Origin: Sorghum bicolor
Lineage: Eukaryota > Streptophyta > Magnoliopsida > Poales > Poaceae
DNA length: 64,000 nucleotides
Assembly: GCF_000003195.3 (NCBI RefSeq)
Contig: NC_012871.2
Coordinates: 5,257,997 to 5,321,996 of the forward strand
Direction of reading: 5' to 3'
Positions 47,415 to 58,366 of the stretch are shown here, in pieces. How positions within the stretch are numbered: position 1 is the stretch's first letter; every line of letters begins with the position of its first letter. A model generated the notes under the pieces. That model saw only the letters and a program-made list of their open reading frames with translations. It had not been told where the DNA came from and searched no databases. The position numbers were made by a program, and so were the translations under genes.

Positions 47415-48248
47415 TTAACTAGATAGGTTTCACCACAAGAAACCTAAGCAACTAAGCTACACTCAGTTGGCACATTTTTGCTTTACTCCTTCATACATAT
47501 CCCGATTAAAATGGACCAGCTATGCTGGACTGCAGATTTCTTTAAGAGGAACCAAACCAGGAAACTTGTGACATGATGACTTAAAACTCTACCAACAATG
47601 GTTAACTGGGTCTTGGATAACCATTGTGCCCAAATATAGATACTTTTTTTTTGTACTCATCGTCAACCAATAAGGTGTCCACCGTACCGTACTCCTCACA
47701 AAAACATTGTCTGTCCGATCAAAAAAAACATTGCCCGCCGTACCACTACAAGTCATGTACCTTGGGTCAACTTTTTCGTCTATGATGAGTATGATGGCAG
47801 TAGTATTATAGTGAAACTTAATTGGGATGTGGACGAGATATAGTTCTTGTCACGTTCTTATTAATCTAACGGTTGAAGAGGACAATAATATATTCGATCG
47901 CCCAGCCGACAAACTAGTGTGTGCCCAAGGAAGCATCTGGGCAGCCAGTGGGATCGATACAAGGGGCGGACACGCGACACCGCGTCGATCGGTTGCTTGT
48001 TGGCCTGCCGCTTCGTCGGTCAAACACAAGAACATAGTCGATTCGCCGCCGTGCCAAATTTTCCATATGCGTGAACTGAAGTGACAAAGCTGATATGTAC
48101 CACGTCCTTCTCATAGTTCGGCGTACGTACTACCAGCTTGGTGAGCTGTCCTGCATGTTTCCCGATTCCATCCAAAAGCAGACAAGTCCAAGATGAACAC
48201 CAAAGCCATCCATCCATACACATGGGTCCATGCATGTGAGTATACTAC

Positions 48249-48255
48249 TATATAA
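48249..48255 (+). promoter_or_regulatory. TATA box of the second XIP-type gene
   Basis: TATATAA, 42-48 nt upstream of the ATG at 48297, which implies a very short leader. Confidence 0.6.
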
Positions 48256-48296
48256 GCAAGCAAGATCAGTGGTAGCAGCAATCAAACAAGGCATCA

Positions 48297-49220
48297 ATGG
48301 CGGTGACAAGAAGCAAGAGACCAGCTAGCTCCCTCCTGCCCGCCGTGGCGGCCCTCGTCGCCGTCGCCGGCCTCCTCTCCCTCGCCGGCCCAGCCGCGGC
48401 CACAGGGAAAACCGGCCAGGTGACGGTCTTCTGGGGCCGGAACAAGGCCGAGGGCACGCTCCGCGAGGCCTGCGACACGGGCACCTACACCATCGTCGTC
48501 ATCTCCTTCCTCAGCGTCTTCGGCCAAGGCGGCAACAAGCCGCCCACTCTAGACCTCTCCGGCCACCCCATCGCCGGCATCGGCGACGACATCAAGCACT
48601 GCCAGTCCAAGAGCATCATGGTGTTCCTCTCCATCGGCGGGTTCGGCGACCACTACTCCCTCCCCAGCGCCAAGGCCGCCACGGACCTCGCCGACTACCT
48701 CTGGTACGCCTACTTCCCAGCGCCCACGCCGCGCGCCGGCGTGCACCGCCCGTTCGGCGACGCCTACGTCGACGGCCTCGACTTCTTCCTCGACCGCGGC
48801 TCGCCGGCGTACTACGACGTGCTGGCCAAGCGCCTGTGGAGCTACAACAAGCAGTTCCGCGCCCGGACGCCCGTGCAGCTGTCGGCGACGCCGCGGTGCG
48901 CGTTCCCGGACCGCCAGGTGCAGCGGGTGCTCGCCACGGGGCTCGTCACCAGAATCAACGTCAGGTTCTACGGCGACGCGCACTGCGCCGCGTACTGGCA
49001 GCAGGAGTGGGACAAGTGGACGGCGGCGTTCCCGGAAGACTCCATCTACGTCGGCCTGCCGGCGTCGGAGCAGACGGTCGGGTACGTCCACCCCAAGAAC
49101 CTCTACTACGGCGTCGTCCCCGTGGTGCAGAAGGCGGCCAACTACGGCGGGTTCATGATCTGGGACCGATACGCCGACAAGAAGACCAATTACAGTAGCT
49201 ACGCCATTGAATGGGCTTGA
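48297..49220 (+). CDS. Second XIP-type GH18 chitinase-like protein
   Basis: Intronless, 307 residues, the same length as its neighbour. A signal peptide (about 1-36) is followed by GKTGQVTVFWGRNKAEGTLR, nearly identical to the paralogue, LSIGGFG (111-117) and the catalytic-motif strand DGLDFFLD (159-166). Both the inner Asp (Phe164) and the catalytic Glu (Asp166) are changed, so chitinase activity is very unlikely. Conserved VHPKNLYYGVVP and NYGGFMIWDRYAD flank the C-terminal barrel strands. It is transcribed away from the paralogue at 42178-43101, and the pair arose by local inverted duplication. Xylanase inhibition is inferred from family and neighbour; other inhibitory or lectin-like targets are possible. 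Confidence 0.85.
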   Translation: MAVTRSKRPASSLLPAVAALVAVAGLLSLAGPAAATGKTGQVTVFWGRNKAEGTLREACDTGTYTIVVISFLSVFGQGGNKPPTLDLSGHPIAGIGDDIKHCQSKSIMVFLSIGGFGDHYSLPSAKAATDLADYLWYAYFPAPTPRAGVHRPFGDAYVDGLDFFLDRGSPAYYDVLAKRLWSYNKQFRARTPVQLSATPRCAFPDRQVQRVLATGLVTRINVRFYGDAHCAAYWQQEWDKWTAAFPEDSIYVGLPASEQTVGYVHPKNLYYGVVPVVQKAANYGGFMIWDRYADKKTNYSSYAIEWA

Positions 49221-50017
49221 TCGATGATCAGAGCTCCATCTCCATCCATGCCGTCTACTCTGTCAGTCTGTCTCTGTGTGTATCTACTGTAGTGTTGTCC
49301 ATCTCCTCACTAGTGTGCTTGTGTGCAAGAATAAAGTGAGGCAAGTGCATCAATAAACCGTTGATAATATCGTCGCTAGTTTTGTACACGATCCTCTGGA
49401 AATATTCAGCATCTGGCATGGATACGAATTTAAGTTCAGAGGATCACACCGAGACCACAACTGCTGAATTGTGGAGAGCAAAAAAAATCAAGAACAAATG
49501 TAAATGTCACGTGGCATTTTTTTTTTTCTGAAGAGAGCCGGACAGCCAAAAACAACATGGCCCGTCTGCAGAACCCAGAACGAATCAGCTACGCATCTGT
49601 TTCGGTAGCACATGGATTTGTTCTTCTGGAACAGAACAGAGAAATTTCAGGAATAATAATAAAGGCAAACTACAATTCTCACATTGCAGAAGTTATCACA
49701 TCATATGCAACAAAAATGTCAAAATGCTACAGCTCAGGCGTTCTGTTCTGGAGGAATAAGTGAACAATAACCCTCATCTTTCCTTCAGTTTTGCCGGCTA
49801 TGCGAGACTGCAGTTTTCGTTTAAGCCTGGCACTAGAGCTAAATCCGCTCACTTGTACAAAAACTGAATGAGCATACCATAAAACTGAATGGCCGAACGA
49901 CTGCCCAAGACTCCTAAAAGATGAATGCCCAAGAGAGTTCTGACAACTGACAAGGCATACAGTAGGTTCCAACTTCCAACCAAACAGGCCTGGAGGTCAT
50001 GAGAAATCTTCTGAACA
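49221..50017. other. 3' regions between convergent genes
   Basis: The 3'UTR of the second XIP-type gene has an AATAAA-like signal near 49330 (AGAATAAAGTG) and a second candidate near 49350. On the minus strand, 49849-50010 stays open in a different frame from the pseudogene (LHKNIESVNIDVQKISHDLQ), as if a frameshift lay near 50030. Confidence 0.4.
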
Positions 50018-50662
50018 TCAATGTTCACAGACTCTATATTTTTGTGCAACTTTTGCTGCCAGGGGGTCAACTGCATGTCGAATCCTAGCGTAGTCTTCCC
50101 GATTGAGATGCAGGGGCATAACAAGCCTTTGAAGATCGAAGTCATCTCCATGATAGGCACGAAGCCGTATGAGCATGGCAGCAGCCAGGCTGTACGCAGA
50201 GAGGCTTGTGGCTACTTCAATGGTTTCCAAAATCTTAGGCAAATGCTCTTTTACCTGTCCCAGAGCATCCATACGAGCCAACAAATGTTGATAATGACCA
50301 AGGTTTGTCGTGGCAGCGACGCCTTTTAGTCGAGATATTCGTGCAGATAATGATTTGTGGATGCATCCTTGGATTCTGGTGAGACCATCATTATTTGTCT
50401 CCAACTCTGTCATTAGCTTGTTTTTCTCATTGGCAGCTTTACCTAGCTGTTCATTTAACTCTCTTGTATTTGACCTTTCTGCTTCTAATAACCTGCTGTT
50501 GACATGGTCAATCTGGTCCTCTAGAACTTGAAGAATAAAAAGATTCTCCATCCATATCGTAATTAGATGACGTTTAGGATATGAGTATGATTACCAAGGG
50601 GTGATTAATTAGGGGTTAGATTTCCTGTTTTGCCCTTATTAAATACAGCTGAGGGTGCTATC

Positions 50663-50828
50663 TGTACAACAATCCAACGTAGATCAGTTGGCCAACACCA
50701 ACACTTCAAGGCTTGAGACATGAGCTCCATGGTTCAATCCCTGGTAGCTGCGCACTCATGTTTGGGTGAGTTTTTTCGCGCGATCGTAATGCATTACTTA
50801 GCACTTGTTTGTTTGTTTTTTTTTTTGC
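50663..50828 (+). mobile_element. Candidate tRNA-related SINE inside the pseudogene intron
   Basis: An A-box-like TAGATCAGTTGG and an exact B-box form GGTTCAATCCC are about 55 bp apart, and the tail is T-rich (TTGTTTGTTTTTTTTT). No target duplication was found. Confidence 0.4.
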
Positions 50829-50889
50829 AGTTTTTTTGTTCAGTTCTCATCACTTACGAGCCACAATATCATTGTTTCTTTGCACACGG

Positions 50890-51420
50890 TTCCGCAAACA
50901 AAAGTGCCTGACGGCAAGTACCCCGGCACCACCTCCATGGCGTCCAGCGCGAGCTCCACAGCAACTTCGGCGTGATGGAGTCCGGTGGCATCTGCGACTT
51001 CAGCACCACCTCGTCCGGCTCATATGAACCCTGCGCGGCAGAGAGCAGCGGGTCGGAGTCCACGGACAGCAGCAGGCGGCGACCTCCTCTGACTCCGGCC
51101 CGATGTCCTCCATGGCGAGCGCCTCCGACTCCGGCGCCACGCCGTCCGCGACAACCAGCACCCGCGCGCCGCCGGTCTCCATAGGATGAAACGAACCAAT
51201 ACAGCAATGCGAACAGGCGGTGCGCGTGCCTGGGTGCTCTGCGAGCGTGCTGACTGCGACAATCTCTTCAGCCGAGGAGTCCGCGATTAATTACGAGGAG
51301 ACCATGCGAACGGGCGGCCATGCGAACGTGCGGCGTGTGTGCGTGGCTAGGGGTATTCGCGTCCAAAGTCAGCCTCGATTCCGTAAACGACATGTTTTGC
51401 CGCACATAGCCTGATCTCCA
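50890..51420. other. GC-rich patch, possible captured gene fragment
   Basis: It contrasts sharply with the AT-rich flanks and sits in the intron of the pseudogene. Open frames run on both strands (plus: SGGICDFSTTSSGSYEPC; minus: GARVLVVADGVAPESEALAM), but none matches a family I know. Confidence 0.3.
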
Positions 51421-51662
51421 GAACATCATCAATTTACGATACGGAGGGAGTACATTGTAAGAAACATGAAGAGTTGGTTCAAACTTTATACCTACATTTC
51501 AATGTTCGACCTGTGTGCTCCTTTTCAACATCACAGTGAAATTATTCTTCAGATTGCTAAGCTCCGAATTTTTCTCGGCCATCTCCTGTTTTAGGGCTCT
51601 ATTTTCTCGGAGTGCTTCTCTCTGAGCAGCCTCAGTTTCTTGTGACCGCATGGATTCAAAGG

Positions 51663-52468
51663 CTGCTGTTGTTGGTGGATGTTTCCCCCGGGCTGCAGTT
51701 GTTTTTGCAGCTTTCTGGCCTCCTTTTCTTGCTTGAAAGTTTCCCCTTCTTGTGTTCTTTGTACAAATAAGTGGCGATGTTGAAATAATTACTGATGTTT
51801 ACATGTGTACTATTAATAAAGTAAACATTAGTATTGTAGTGACCAATTTGTGCATATCTCAATCCTCATGGCAACTACTCCAGCAAAGCTTTGGCTTGGC
51901 TGTCAAGCCTCTTGCAGCCTGATGATTCCTAATAATAATAGATCGGAAATAGAGATTTTATACAAAATGTTATATACAGCGGTGCTGCAAATCCACTTCC
52001 GTGCAGCAATGCTCCTGTTGGATGTCACTTGTCCCATATACAGATTCTGAATCCACATCGGACCTTGCTTTGCATTGCATCAGTTTCAAGCATAATGGCA
52101 TTTACATTATCCTGATACGTTCAGCGCAGTCATCAGAATAACTTACTACAGAACAGAACGAACCAACCAAAAACCTTCTAAGAAGCAAGCTACAACTGAA
52201 CAGAAGGAAACGACACTATACAAAGCTACTAACAGGCAACCTGGGGAAGAAACAGTCTAAACCATCACCTGAAGCTAGACAAAAATAAAACCAAGGTCTG
52301 ATGCAAACACCAATTATCACCGCCGGACCACTGAGTTGGGAAGTCGCCCAACATCACCCACTGTTTCAGTCAAAGAAGTCCAAAAGGGCTATCAGAAAAA
52401 AGATTAGGTCCAAACTCTAAGGATCAGCTGCCTGTGGGGGCTGGTCGTTAGCCATGACCAGCCTATGG
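51663..52468. other. Spacer between the paralogues
   Basis: 51700-51760 on the minus strand is also open and coiled-coil-like (FKQEKEARKLQKQLQ) in a different frame from the exon next to it, possibly a remnant exon. Nothing else is recognisable. Confidence 0.3.
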
Positions 52469-55393
52469 CTAACAGATCCCTGACGTGCACCTCGATCCAG
52501 GCAGAGCAGCAGAGTTGATCGGCTCTAAGTCGTTAGGAATGGCTTTTGCTGCATCCAAGACCTTACTGACATATCTTCTGTGCTCTTTCCTAGTATACTT
52601 CAATTCCTTGTCAAGATGGTCAACTTGATTTTCTAGATCTAGAAAAATTGAAAGGTAGTGTAAGATTTAACTCATGACAGAATATATGAAGGGTTTAAAG
52701 AGAGTTAGAACTTTACGTGTCTTCTCTGACTCAAGCATATTGGAATAATATTTGAGTGTAGCTAGCTCCTCACTTTTCTCCAAAATATCTGACATCAGAG
52801 CCTGGTTGTCTGCTCTTCCATGTTCCAGTTCCCTGAAATTGAGATCGAGTAATAAGTAAGTTATTGTTCTTAGGGGGGCAAAGTAGCTAAATAATTTTTT
52901 GAAACGAACTCCTGAAGTTTGAAAATCTTCTTTTCTAAGGCTTCATTCCGGCTTGCAGTAGTCTGGGCTATTTCAGATTCTCTTTGGAGTCTCTTGTCAA
53001 GAACTCTTGTTCTCTCCATAGCAGCTTCCCGTTCATGTTCCACTCTTTGGAGCTTCTTTTCAAGAAGTCCAGTCCTCTCAGCAGCTGCTGCCCTTTCATT
53101 TCCCAATTCTCGTTGGAGCCTCTCTTCAAGAATTCTTGTTCTCTCAATAGCAGCTTCTCGTTCATGTTCCAGTTCTCTTTGGAGCTTTTCAAGAAGTCTA
53201 GTTCTCTCAGCAGCTGCTGTTCTTTCATTTTCCAATTCTTGTTGGAGCCTCTCTTCAAGAACTCTTGTCCTCTCTCTTTCATTTTCCAATTCCCTAAGTT
53301 GTGGTCAAGTAATAAGCATAGAAAATTACACCTATTGTTCAAATGGGAAAACTTGTTAAAGAAAATCTTAAGGAAGCTCACTCTATTGATTTTGTGTTCT
53401 CTGCCTTCAATTTGCTTATGTGTGCATCATACCTTCCCATGATTCTTGCATTATTCTGGTATTCATGTTAGAAAATAAGAAAGCCATACTTACTGCTTCA
53501 ACTATAACTTGTGTAAGAAATGTGTTTACCTCATTGATCAATGTGAGAAAATCTCCCCTCAAGTTTTCATCATCCTGGACAGTTGGCCTTGCACTGGATG
53601 AGCTCTCAACCATAAACGAAATATTGGTCATTTGTGCAGTTGGTCCTTGTCGCTGGTTCTCAATATCAGATGTTGCCGGAAGCCTGAAACTCTCTGGGCC
53701 CTGCTTGGAGTCTAACTGATTGTGGGCAACCATCTCCTCTAGTATAGGTGATGCTTGCCACACAACCAAGGCTCCAGTCTCCTCAGTAAGACCACATGCT
53801 GAGTCAAAGTCTCGACCCTTAGTTCCTGATAGAGCATCTCTTTCGACAAGAGGACGATCCTGAAAAGAGAAGTTGCAGTTTTTCAAGGACTATAAGAAAA
53901 AAGAAAAACAATCCTACCTAGGACAATTATGGATATATGATAAAAGAGAGTAAACTAATTCCTAATCTCCCAAACCCTCATCAGCTTCATCGATGACATC
54001 AACCACTACCTTTTGTGCCTTACTTTCTGAAGTAGCAGGTGTTAGTGCAGCGCTTCCTTCTGCAGTGATACCCACCACTGAAGAAAGGGTTGATTCAGAG
54101 GACACCCTTTCCTTCCTCTTCTTCATGGTGAAAACCTTGCGCCTCTTAGCGGGAAATATCAGTGACCTGATGTGTTGCAGGCTATGATCAGGTCTATCAA
54201 TTATTAAGAGCAACATGTAAGATTGTGCTCCTACCAGGAAAAGTAAAAATAAGGAAATTTCAAGCTGAGTGCTATATGTTAATCATCTAGTTGAAATAAT
54301 AGTTCAAAGTGGACAAGTAGAGCATTGGCTATTGTCACAGACTGATGAAAACACAATATTGACATCAGTATATCATGATTTTTCATGATGTGCATCACAA
54401 ACAATAGTTACCTATTTTACACGGAGGATTTCAGATAAAGTTAATATTGGTAGAGAAAATGTAATTAGGCCAAGTTATTTTGACTGATACAGAAACCCAT
54501 TAGACGCTAATAAGTACCTACCACCTATCAACCAGCTGGTTAAGCAAAACTGCAGACAAACAACAAATAGGGATAGAAGCAGACAAGACCTTTTCCAAAA
54601 AAAAAAAAGAAGAAGAAGAAGAAGAAGAAGCAGAAGCAGACAAGACCTGAGCTTCTCCAATGGATTTCCCAGAAAAATGCCACACTTTGGGCAGCACTCT
54701 ATGTTGTCTTTCGCAACCTTGTCATATATGCATTTCCTGCAAACTGATCAAACCACGTCGTCATATCAATGGCTGAAGAGTTTACGAATTGCTAGCAACA
54801 ATGCGATTTTTTTTTTTGTGACAGCGCTAAGCACTGCCATTGAGCAGCTTGATCCTGGCGAAAAAAATATGTGCGCATGGAGAGCAACAATGAAAAATTC
54901 TTCTTTTTTTGACAGCACAAAGCAGTGCCATTGAGCAGCTGAGCAACAATGCAAGTTTCTTTCTTTCTTTCTTTTTTGACAGCACTAAGCACTAGCATTG
55001 AGCAGAACACCGATTGCAATATCAGAATCGAAAGGGAACCCAATCAGGATAGGCAACCTGCAACAGGGGAAGGGAGGCCAAGGCCATGCCCATCCCCAGC
55101 GGCCAGGACGCCCACAACGAAAGGAGTCGCATTTGGAGCTTACAGGCGTGGAGGCACTCGGTGAAGGCGGTGGCGTCGTGGAGGAGTCCGCCGCAGATCC
55201 CGCAGCTGACGCGCGGGGCGACGACCGAGGCGCGCACAAGCGACTCCTCCGCACCCGTGCCGCCGCGGCACCCCTCACGCACGGCGCCGTCGCGAGGTGA
55301 CTGATCAGAGTGCGGGATGGTAGCGCTGTTGGCGGTGTTGGGGCGCGGGCCTGCGGTCGACGGCACCGAGGCTTGCTGAGCTCCCTGTAGCAT
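52469..55393 (-). CDS. DRIP-like RING finger fused to a repetitive coiled coil
   Basis: Eight exons on the minus strand: 55144-55393, 54647-54743, 54010-54193, 53530-53859, 53382-53455, 52910-53293, 52717-52832, 52469-52638; 534 residues with phase held throughout. The N-terminus holds a C3HC4 RING (C64, C67, C80, H82, C85, C88, C101, C104) and LRPDHSLQHIRSLIFPAKRR, as in Arabidopsis DRIP1/2, the E3 ligases that ubiquitinate DREB2A (knowledge). A basic NLS-like stretch follows. DRIP proteins end in a RAWUL ubiquitin-like domain, but here residues about 288-520 are a long coiled coil with five near-repeats of the type ERTRVLEERLQRELENER. The exon 3 donor (AAG/GTAGTG at 54009) was chosen because it alone keeps phase; reading through meets a TAG. 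The RING part is certain, exon 3's end less so. Confidence 0.72.
52985..53289. repeat. Degenerate in-frame tandem repeat of the coiled coil
   Basis: About five units of roughly 60-70 bp contain CTCTTTGGAGC..TTTTCAAGAA..TCTTGTTCTCTC and TTCATGTTCCA or TTCATTTTCCA (plus strand). They are the DNA form of the repeated coiled-coil heptads in exon 6. Confidence 0.75.
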
Positions 55394-55532
55394 TGCGGAT
55401 TCAGGGGGAGCCCGGGGGTAGAGGGGGGTTTTGCGTCGCTGAGACTGAAGGCCTAGGTGGCAACGCCCATCATCGTAGCCAAGTAGAATCTCCCTCTTAA
55501 TTTAAGGTGACACTGTCCCCAAACAAAAAAAA

Positions 55533-55665
55533 GGTCTCGTTAGTTTCTGGGTGAAAAGTTTTTATAGTTATTGTTCAACCATGTTTGATATATATATATC
55601 GTAAGATTTAATGTGATATGAAAATTTAAAAAGTTTTTAGATTTTAGGTGTAACTAAATAAGACC
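55533..55665. mobile_element. Internally deleted Tourist-like MITE
   Basis: 133 bp, GGTCTCGTTAGTTTC to GTAACTAAATAAGACC, with most of the family interior missing. Confidence 0.55.
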
Positions 55666-55886
55666 TAAGGTGACCTAAAGTGGTTCACGTTTAACTATGT
55701 TTCTGATGAATAGTTTTCATATTTATAACTCCAAATTAATTTATTATAAAATATGTTTCATAATTAATCTAATAACATTTATTTAATATCATAAATATCT
55801 ATAATCGGCCAAACTCAAAATAAAACATGATCCTATGCTAGTGCTAGAATTATATTCTTTCTTGTACAGAGAGAGTAGTATATTTC

Positions 55887-55982
55887 CTCCATCCTAAAAA
55901 AGTTGTTGTTTTAGGAATGAATCTAGATATGTGTTTGTCTAGATTCATTTTTAAAACAATGATTTTTTAGAATAGAGGGAGC
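55887..55982. mobile_element. Short foldback Stowaway-like MITE
   Basis: CTCCATCCTAAAAAAGTTG is mirrored by TTTTTTAGAATAGAGGGAG, with AATGAATCTAGA / TCTAGATTCATT inner arms. Confidence 0.6.
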
Positions 55983-56180
55983 ACTAATCGTTCATTTATT
56001 TTAGGTATAGATTATTTATGATTATTAGATAGTATATGTAATCATAAATCTAAATAATTTTGTACTTGTTAAAATTAGTAGCTAATTATTGATTAATAAT
56101 AAAGATATATAAATCTTGATATTTGTGTAGGGAGAACAAAAATAGATTTGGCTCTAAATTCTCGTATGAATAAAACAACT

Positions 56181-56539
56181 GAGCATCTCCAACAACTTGA
56201 TAAAATTCACTCGTCAAATCTTGAGTTATAGCAAGTTGCTAATTTGTTTAGCAAAAGAAAAAAGGATGTGTCTCCAATAAATTGCTATTCTCACTTGGTA
56301 AAAATAGAGGATGACAGATGTGACCCGCTCACTTGGTAAAAGAATATGTGTCTCCAACAAGTTGCGCTCGGAATAGCAACTTGGGATAGCAACTTGACAA
56401 ATCTCGGCAGTAGAAACCTCTGGATAGCAACTTGGGAAATTTAACAAGTTGAGATAATGAGTTGTTGGAGGAGGATTTTTATGCTTTTAGTAAATTTGGT
56501 AAGATAGTACGTTGAAATACCAAGTTGTTGGAGATGCTC
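56181..56539. mobile_element. TIR element of the GAGCATCTCCAA type, perfect 19-bp TIR
   Basis: GAGCATCTCCAACAACTTG is exactly inverted at the right end. 359 bp. Inner copies of AACTTGGGATAGCAACTTG suggest subterminal repeats. Target duplication is unclear. Confidence 0.7.
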
Positions 56540-57520
56540 ACGAAGCCAAATTTGTTAATATTTTGTATTAGATTTTTGTGAAGATGCTGGAAAAAGACAC
56601 ATTTTCAGCTTCGACTCTTGTTCTAGCTCCTCCAAGCTCCTTGCAAGGAGATTGGCACGACTCCTTGTAAGAAATCACAATAAACCAAAATCGAAGTTCT
56701 ATCAAACATGGTCTTAATACTCTGGCGATTCCAATATAAAAATAGCAATAAAAAGCATGCTATTGCTATTGAGAGCTAATTGTCGAGGAGCGGGAAATCT
56801 AAGGATGACTTTGTCAAATTGCAAATCGATTTCATCGTTACTTTCCACCTTGTGGCAAGAGCGGATAAAATGACACTGGACTACAATCATTTTAGCTCCA
56901 TGTTATTGGCATGGGAAGACGATTACACAATCCAACATATTATCATAATAGTCCAAGGTCAGTGAAGCTAATACCTATAGCCTCCAACAGAGTATCTATA
57001 CGAAAGACCGAATTTGAGTGTCGGGAGAGACATAATCCAAATTTGGTTACCCTCTCTTCTCGAGACCTATTTTTGACATAAAGTGTTGTATTTTTTGAGA
57101 AGACTAAAAATAGGTACCGAACCTTTTACCTATAACGTTACCCAAAGGACGAATGAGTCTTGTATTCTAGGGTCACAATTGTTGGAGATAGTCTAATAAG
57201 CATCAAATAGGCGAAGTAACCTAGTATCCAGATATTTACCTCTTTTTGCGATTGAGATATTTACGAACTAGCACCAACTCAAACGTCATGTAAATAGTTG
57301 CGACTTTTGGAAAAAGGAAATGATGAAGTGGAATATGGTCTTATCATGCATTATACGAAAATCCAAAAAATCACGGTATATATTTTCTCTGTATAGTTAA
57401 ATACTCGTGCTTGAATGAACATAACAAAAATAATACTCGTTGTGTTTTGATATTACCCAAAAGTTATGTCGCTATTTGCCATTTGAGAATCCTTTTAAAA
57501 AAAACTGAAATCGGGTAAAT

Positions 57521-58366
57521 TTGGTTGGCCTAGCTAGCTTCATTGGAGCCGCCTGTCCCGACCGAGTTGGCCTCCGTCATTTGGCCCAACCAACAACCAT
57601 GCTTGGGCCAGCCGTCTCTCGCACGAATCGGCCCAAACAAAACACTGTCTGTTTCAGGCCGAGGGCAACAAAGCCGCCCGCAGGCCTCCTCGTCCTCGGC
57701 TCCTCCGCCCAAACGGGCGGGGGCGGCACGCGGCAGCCGTAGCGAGCGCGGGAAAACACCTCCACAGCCGACTCTGTTTTTCACGGCGGGCGGCGCCTCC
57801 ACCTCGCGCGCGGGGGCAGGGTGGGAGTGGAAGTCTCCAGCCTCCCCGACAGCTCCGGAGCACGCACGGTAACTTGCGCGCTCACACCAATCTCACCTCG
57901 GTCGTTTGTCTCTGGGCGCTGCTCGTACGTGCAGCTAGGGTTTGTTTTTTTTTTTTTTTTGTCAAATGTCGCCTCCTCTGCTCGACGCCGTTTCTGCTGT
58001 TAGAGAATCTGGCGTTTCTTGCGCAGGCCGACGCAACGGTTTCCCGAAATGATGCACTGCTTCGTTCGTTAGTTCGTTTGGGTTGGGTTGGATTGGGATT
58101 TTTCGTTCGGTTTTGGGGTCGGGCGTCAGTCGTTGCTTGCTTGTTGTTGTTGTTGTTTGGACGAAAATTTGAGATCGATCGAAACTGCAATCCTGACCAC
58201 TGAACCCAGTGTCAGTTTAATAGAATCAGGCTTGAGTTGTCCCAGAGACCCCAGATTCCCAGTACACTAGCAGTTGAGCGCGAGATTGTTCAGTCATGAC
58301 ACTTGACAGTGTGCGGCGGGCCTCGACTGCTTCGAAGAAGACATGGGGAATTTATCGCGTGACCCA
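57521..58366. promoter_or_regulatory. GC-rich promoter-like region
   Basis: Several GGCCCA/TTGGGCC elements lie at 57580-57640 and a telo-box form CTAGGGTTT at about 57935-57943 reads rightward. The base composition and motifs look like the 5' region of a plus-strand transcript, but I could not assign coding exons downstream. Confidence 0.4.

Larger units (their letters stand above)
43199..48248. other. 5-kb spacer between the divergent XIP genes
   Basis: No gene supported. It holds a Stowaway-like remnant (about 43664-43853), MITEs at 43983-44225, 44493-44756, 46831-47117 and 47167-47414, and about 44880-46050 of long non-coding sequence with a retroelement-like look (repeated CTAGTGG/CACTAGAG phrases) that I could not delimit. 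Confidence 0.35.
50018..51662 (-). pseudogene. Broken paralogue of the RING/coiled-coil gene (3' half)
   Basis: Two minus-strand exons are visible. 51511-51662 encodes a coiled coil (REALRENRALKQEMAEKNSE and onward, ending LKRSTQ). 50018-50526 encodes LEDQIDHVNSRLLEAERSNT followed by a globular-looking region (ATTNLGHYQHLLARMDALGQ) to a stop. The two parallel exons 7 and 8 of the gene at 52469-55393 (NQALMSDILEKSEELATLKY and LENQVDHLDKELKYTRKEHR). There the junction is ACA C/GTAAAG in phase 1. Here the equivalent site reads ACACAGGTCG, with no GT at the ancestral place, and using the GT two bases later creates an in-frame TAG at once. No 5' exons were found. It is probably a pseudogene, though a missed exon cannot be excluded. 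Confidence 0.5.
55394..57520. other. Upstream region with TIR elements, no gene
   Basis: It holds the promoter side of the RING/coiled-coil gene, then elements at 55533-55665, about 55887-55982 and 56181-56539. 56540-57520 is AT-rich with nothing recognisable. Confidence 0.35.

Noticed and set aside
50720..50760. A possible tRNA gene (B-box GGTTCAATCCC)
   Set aside because: No acceptor stem or anticodon arm can be formed; it fits a tRNA-derived SINE head better.
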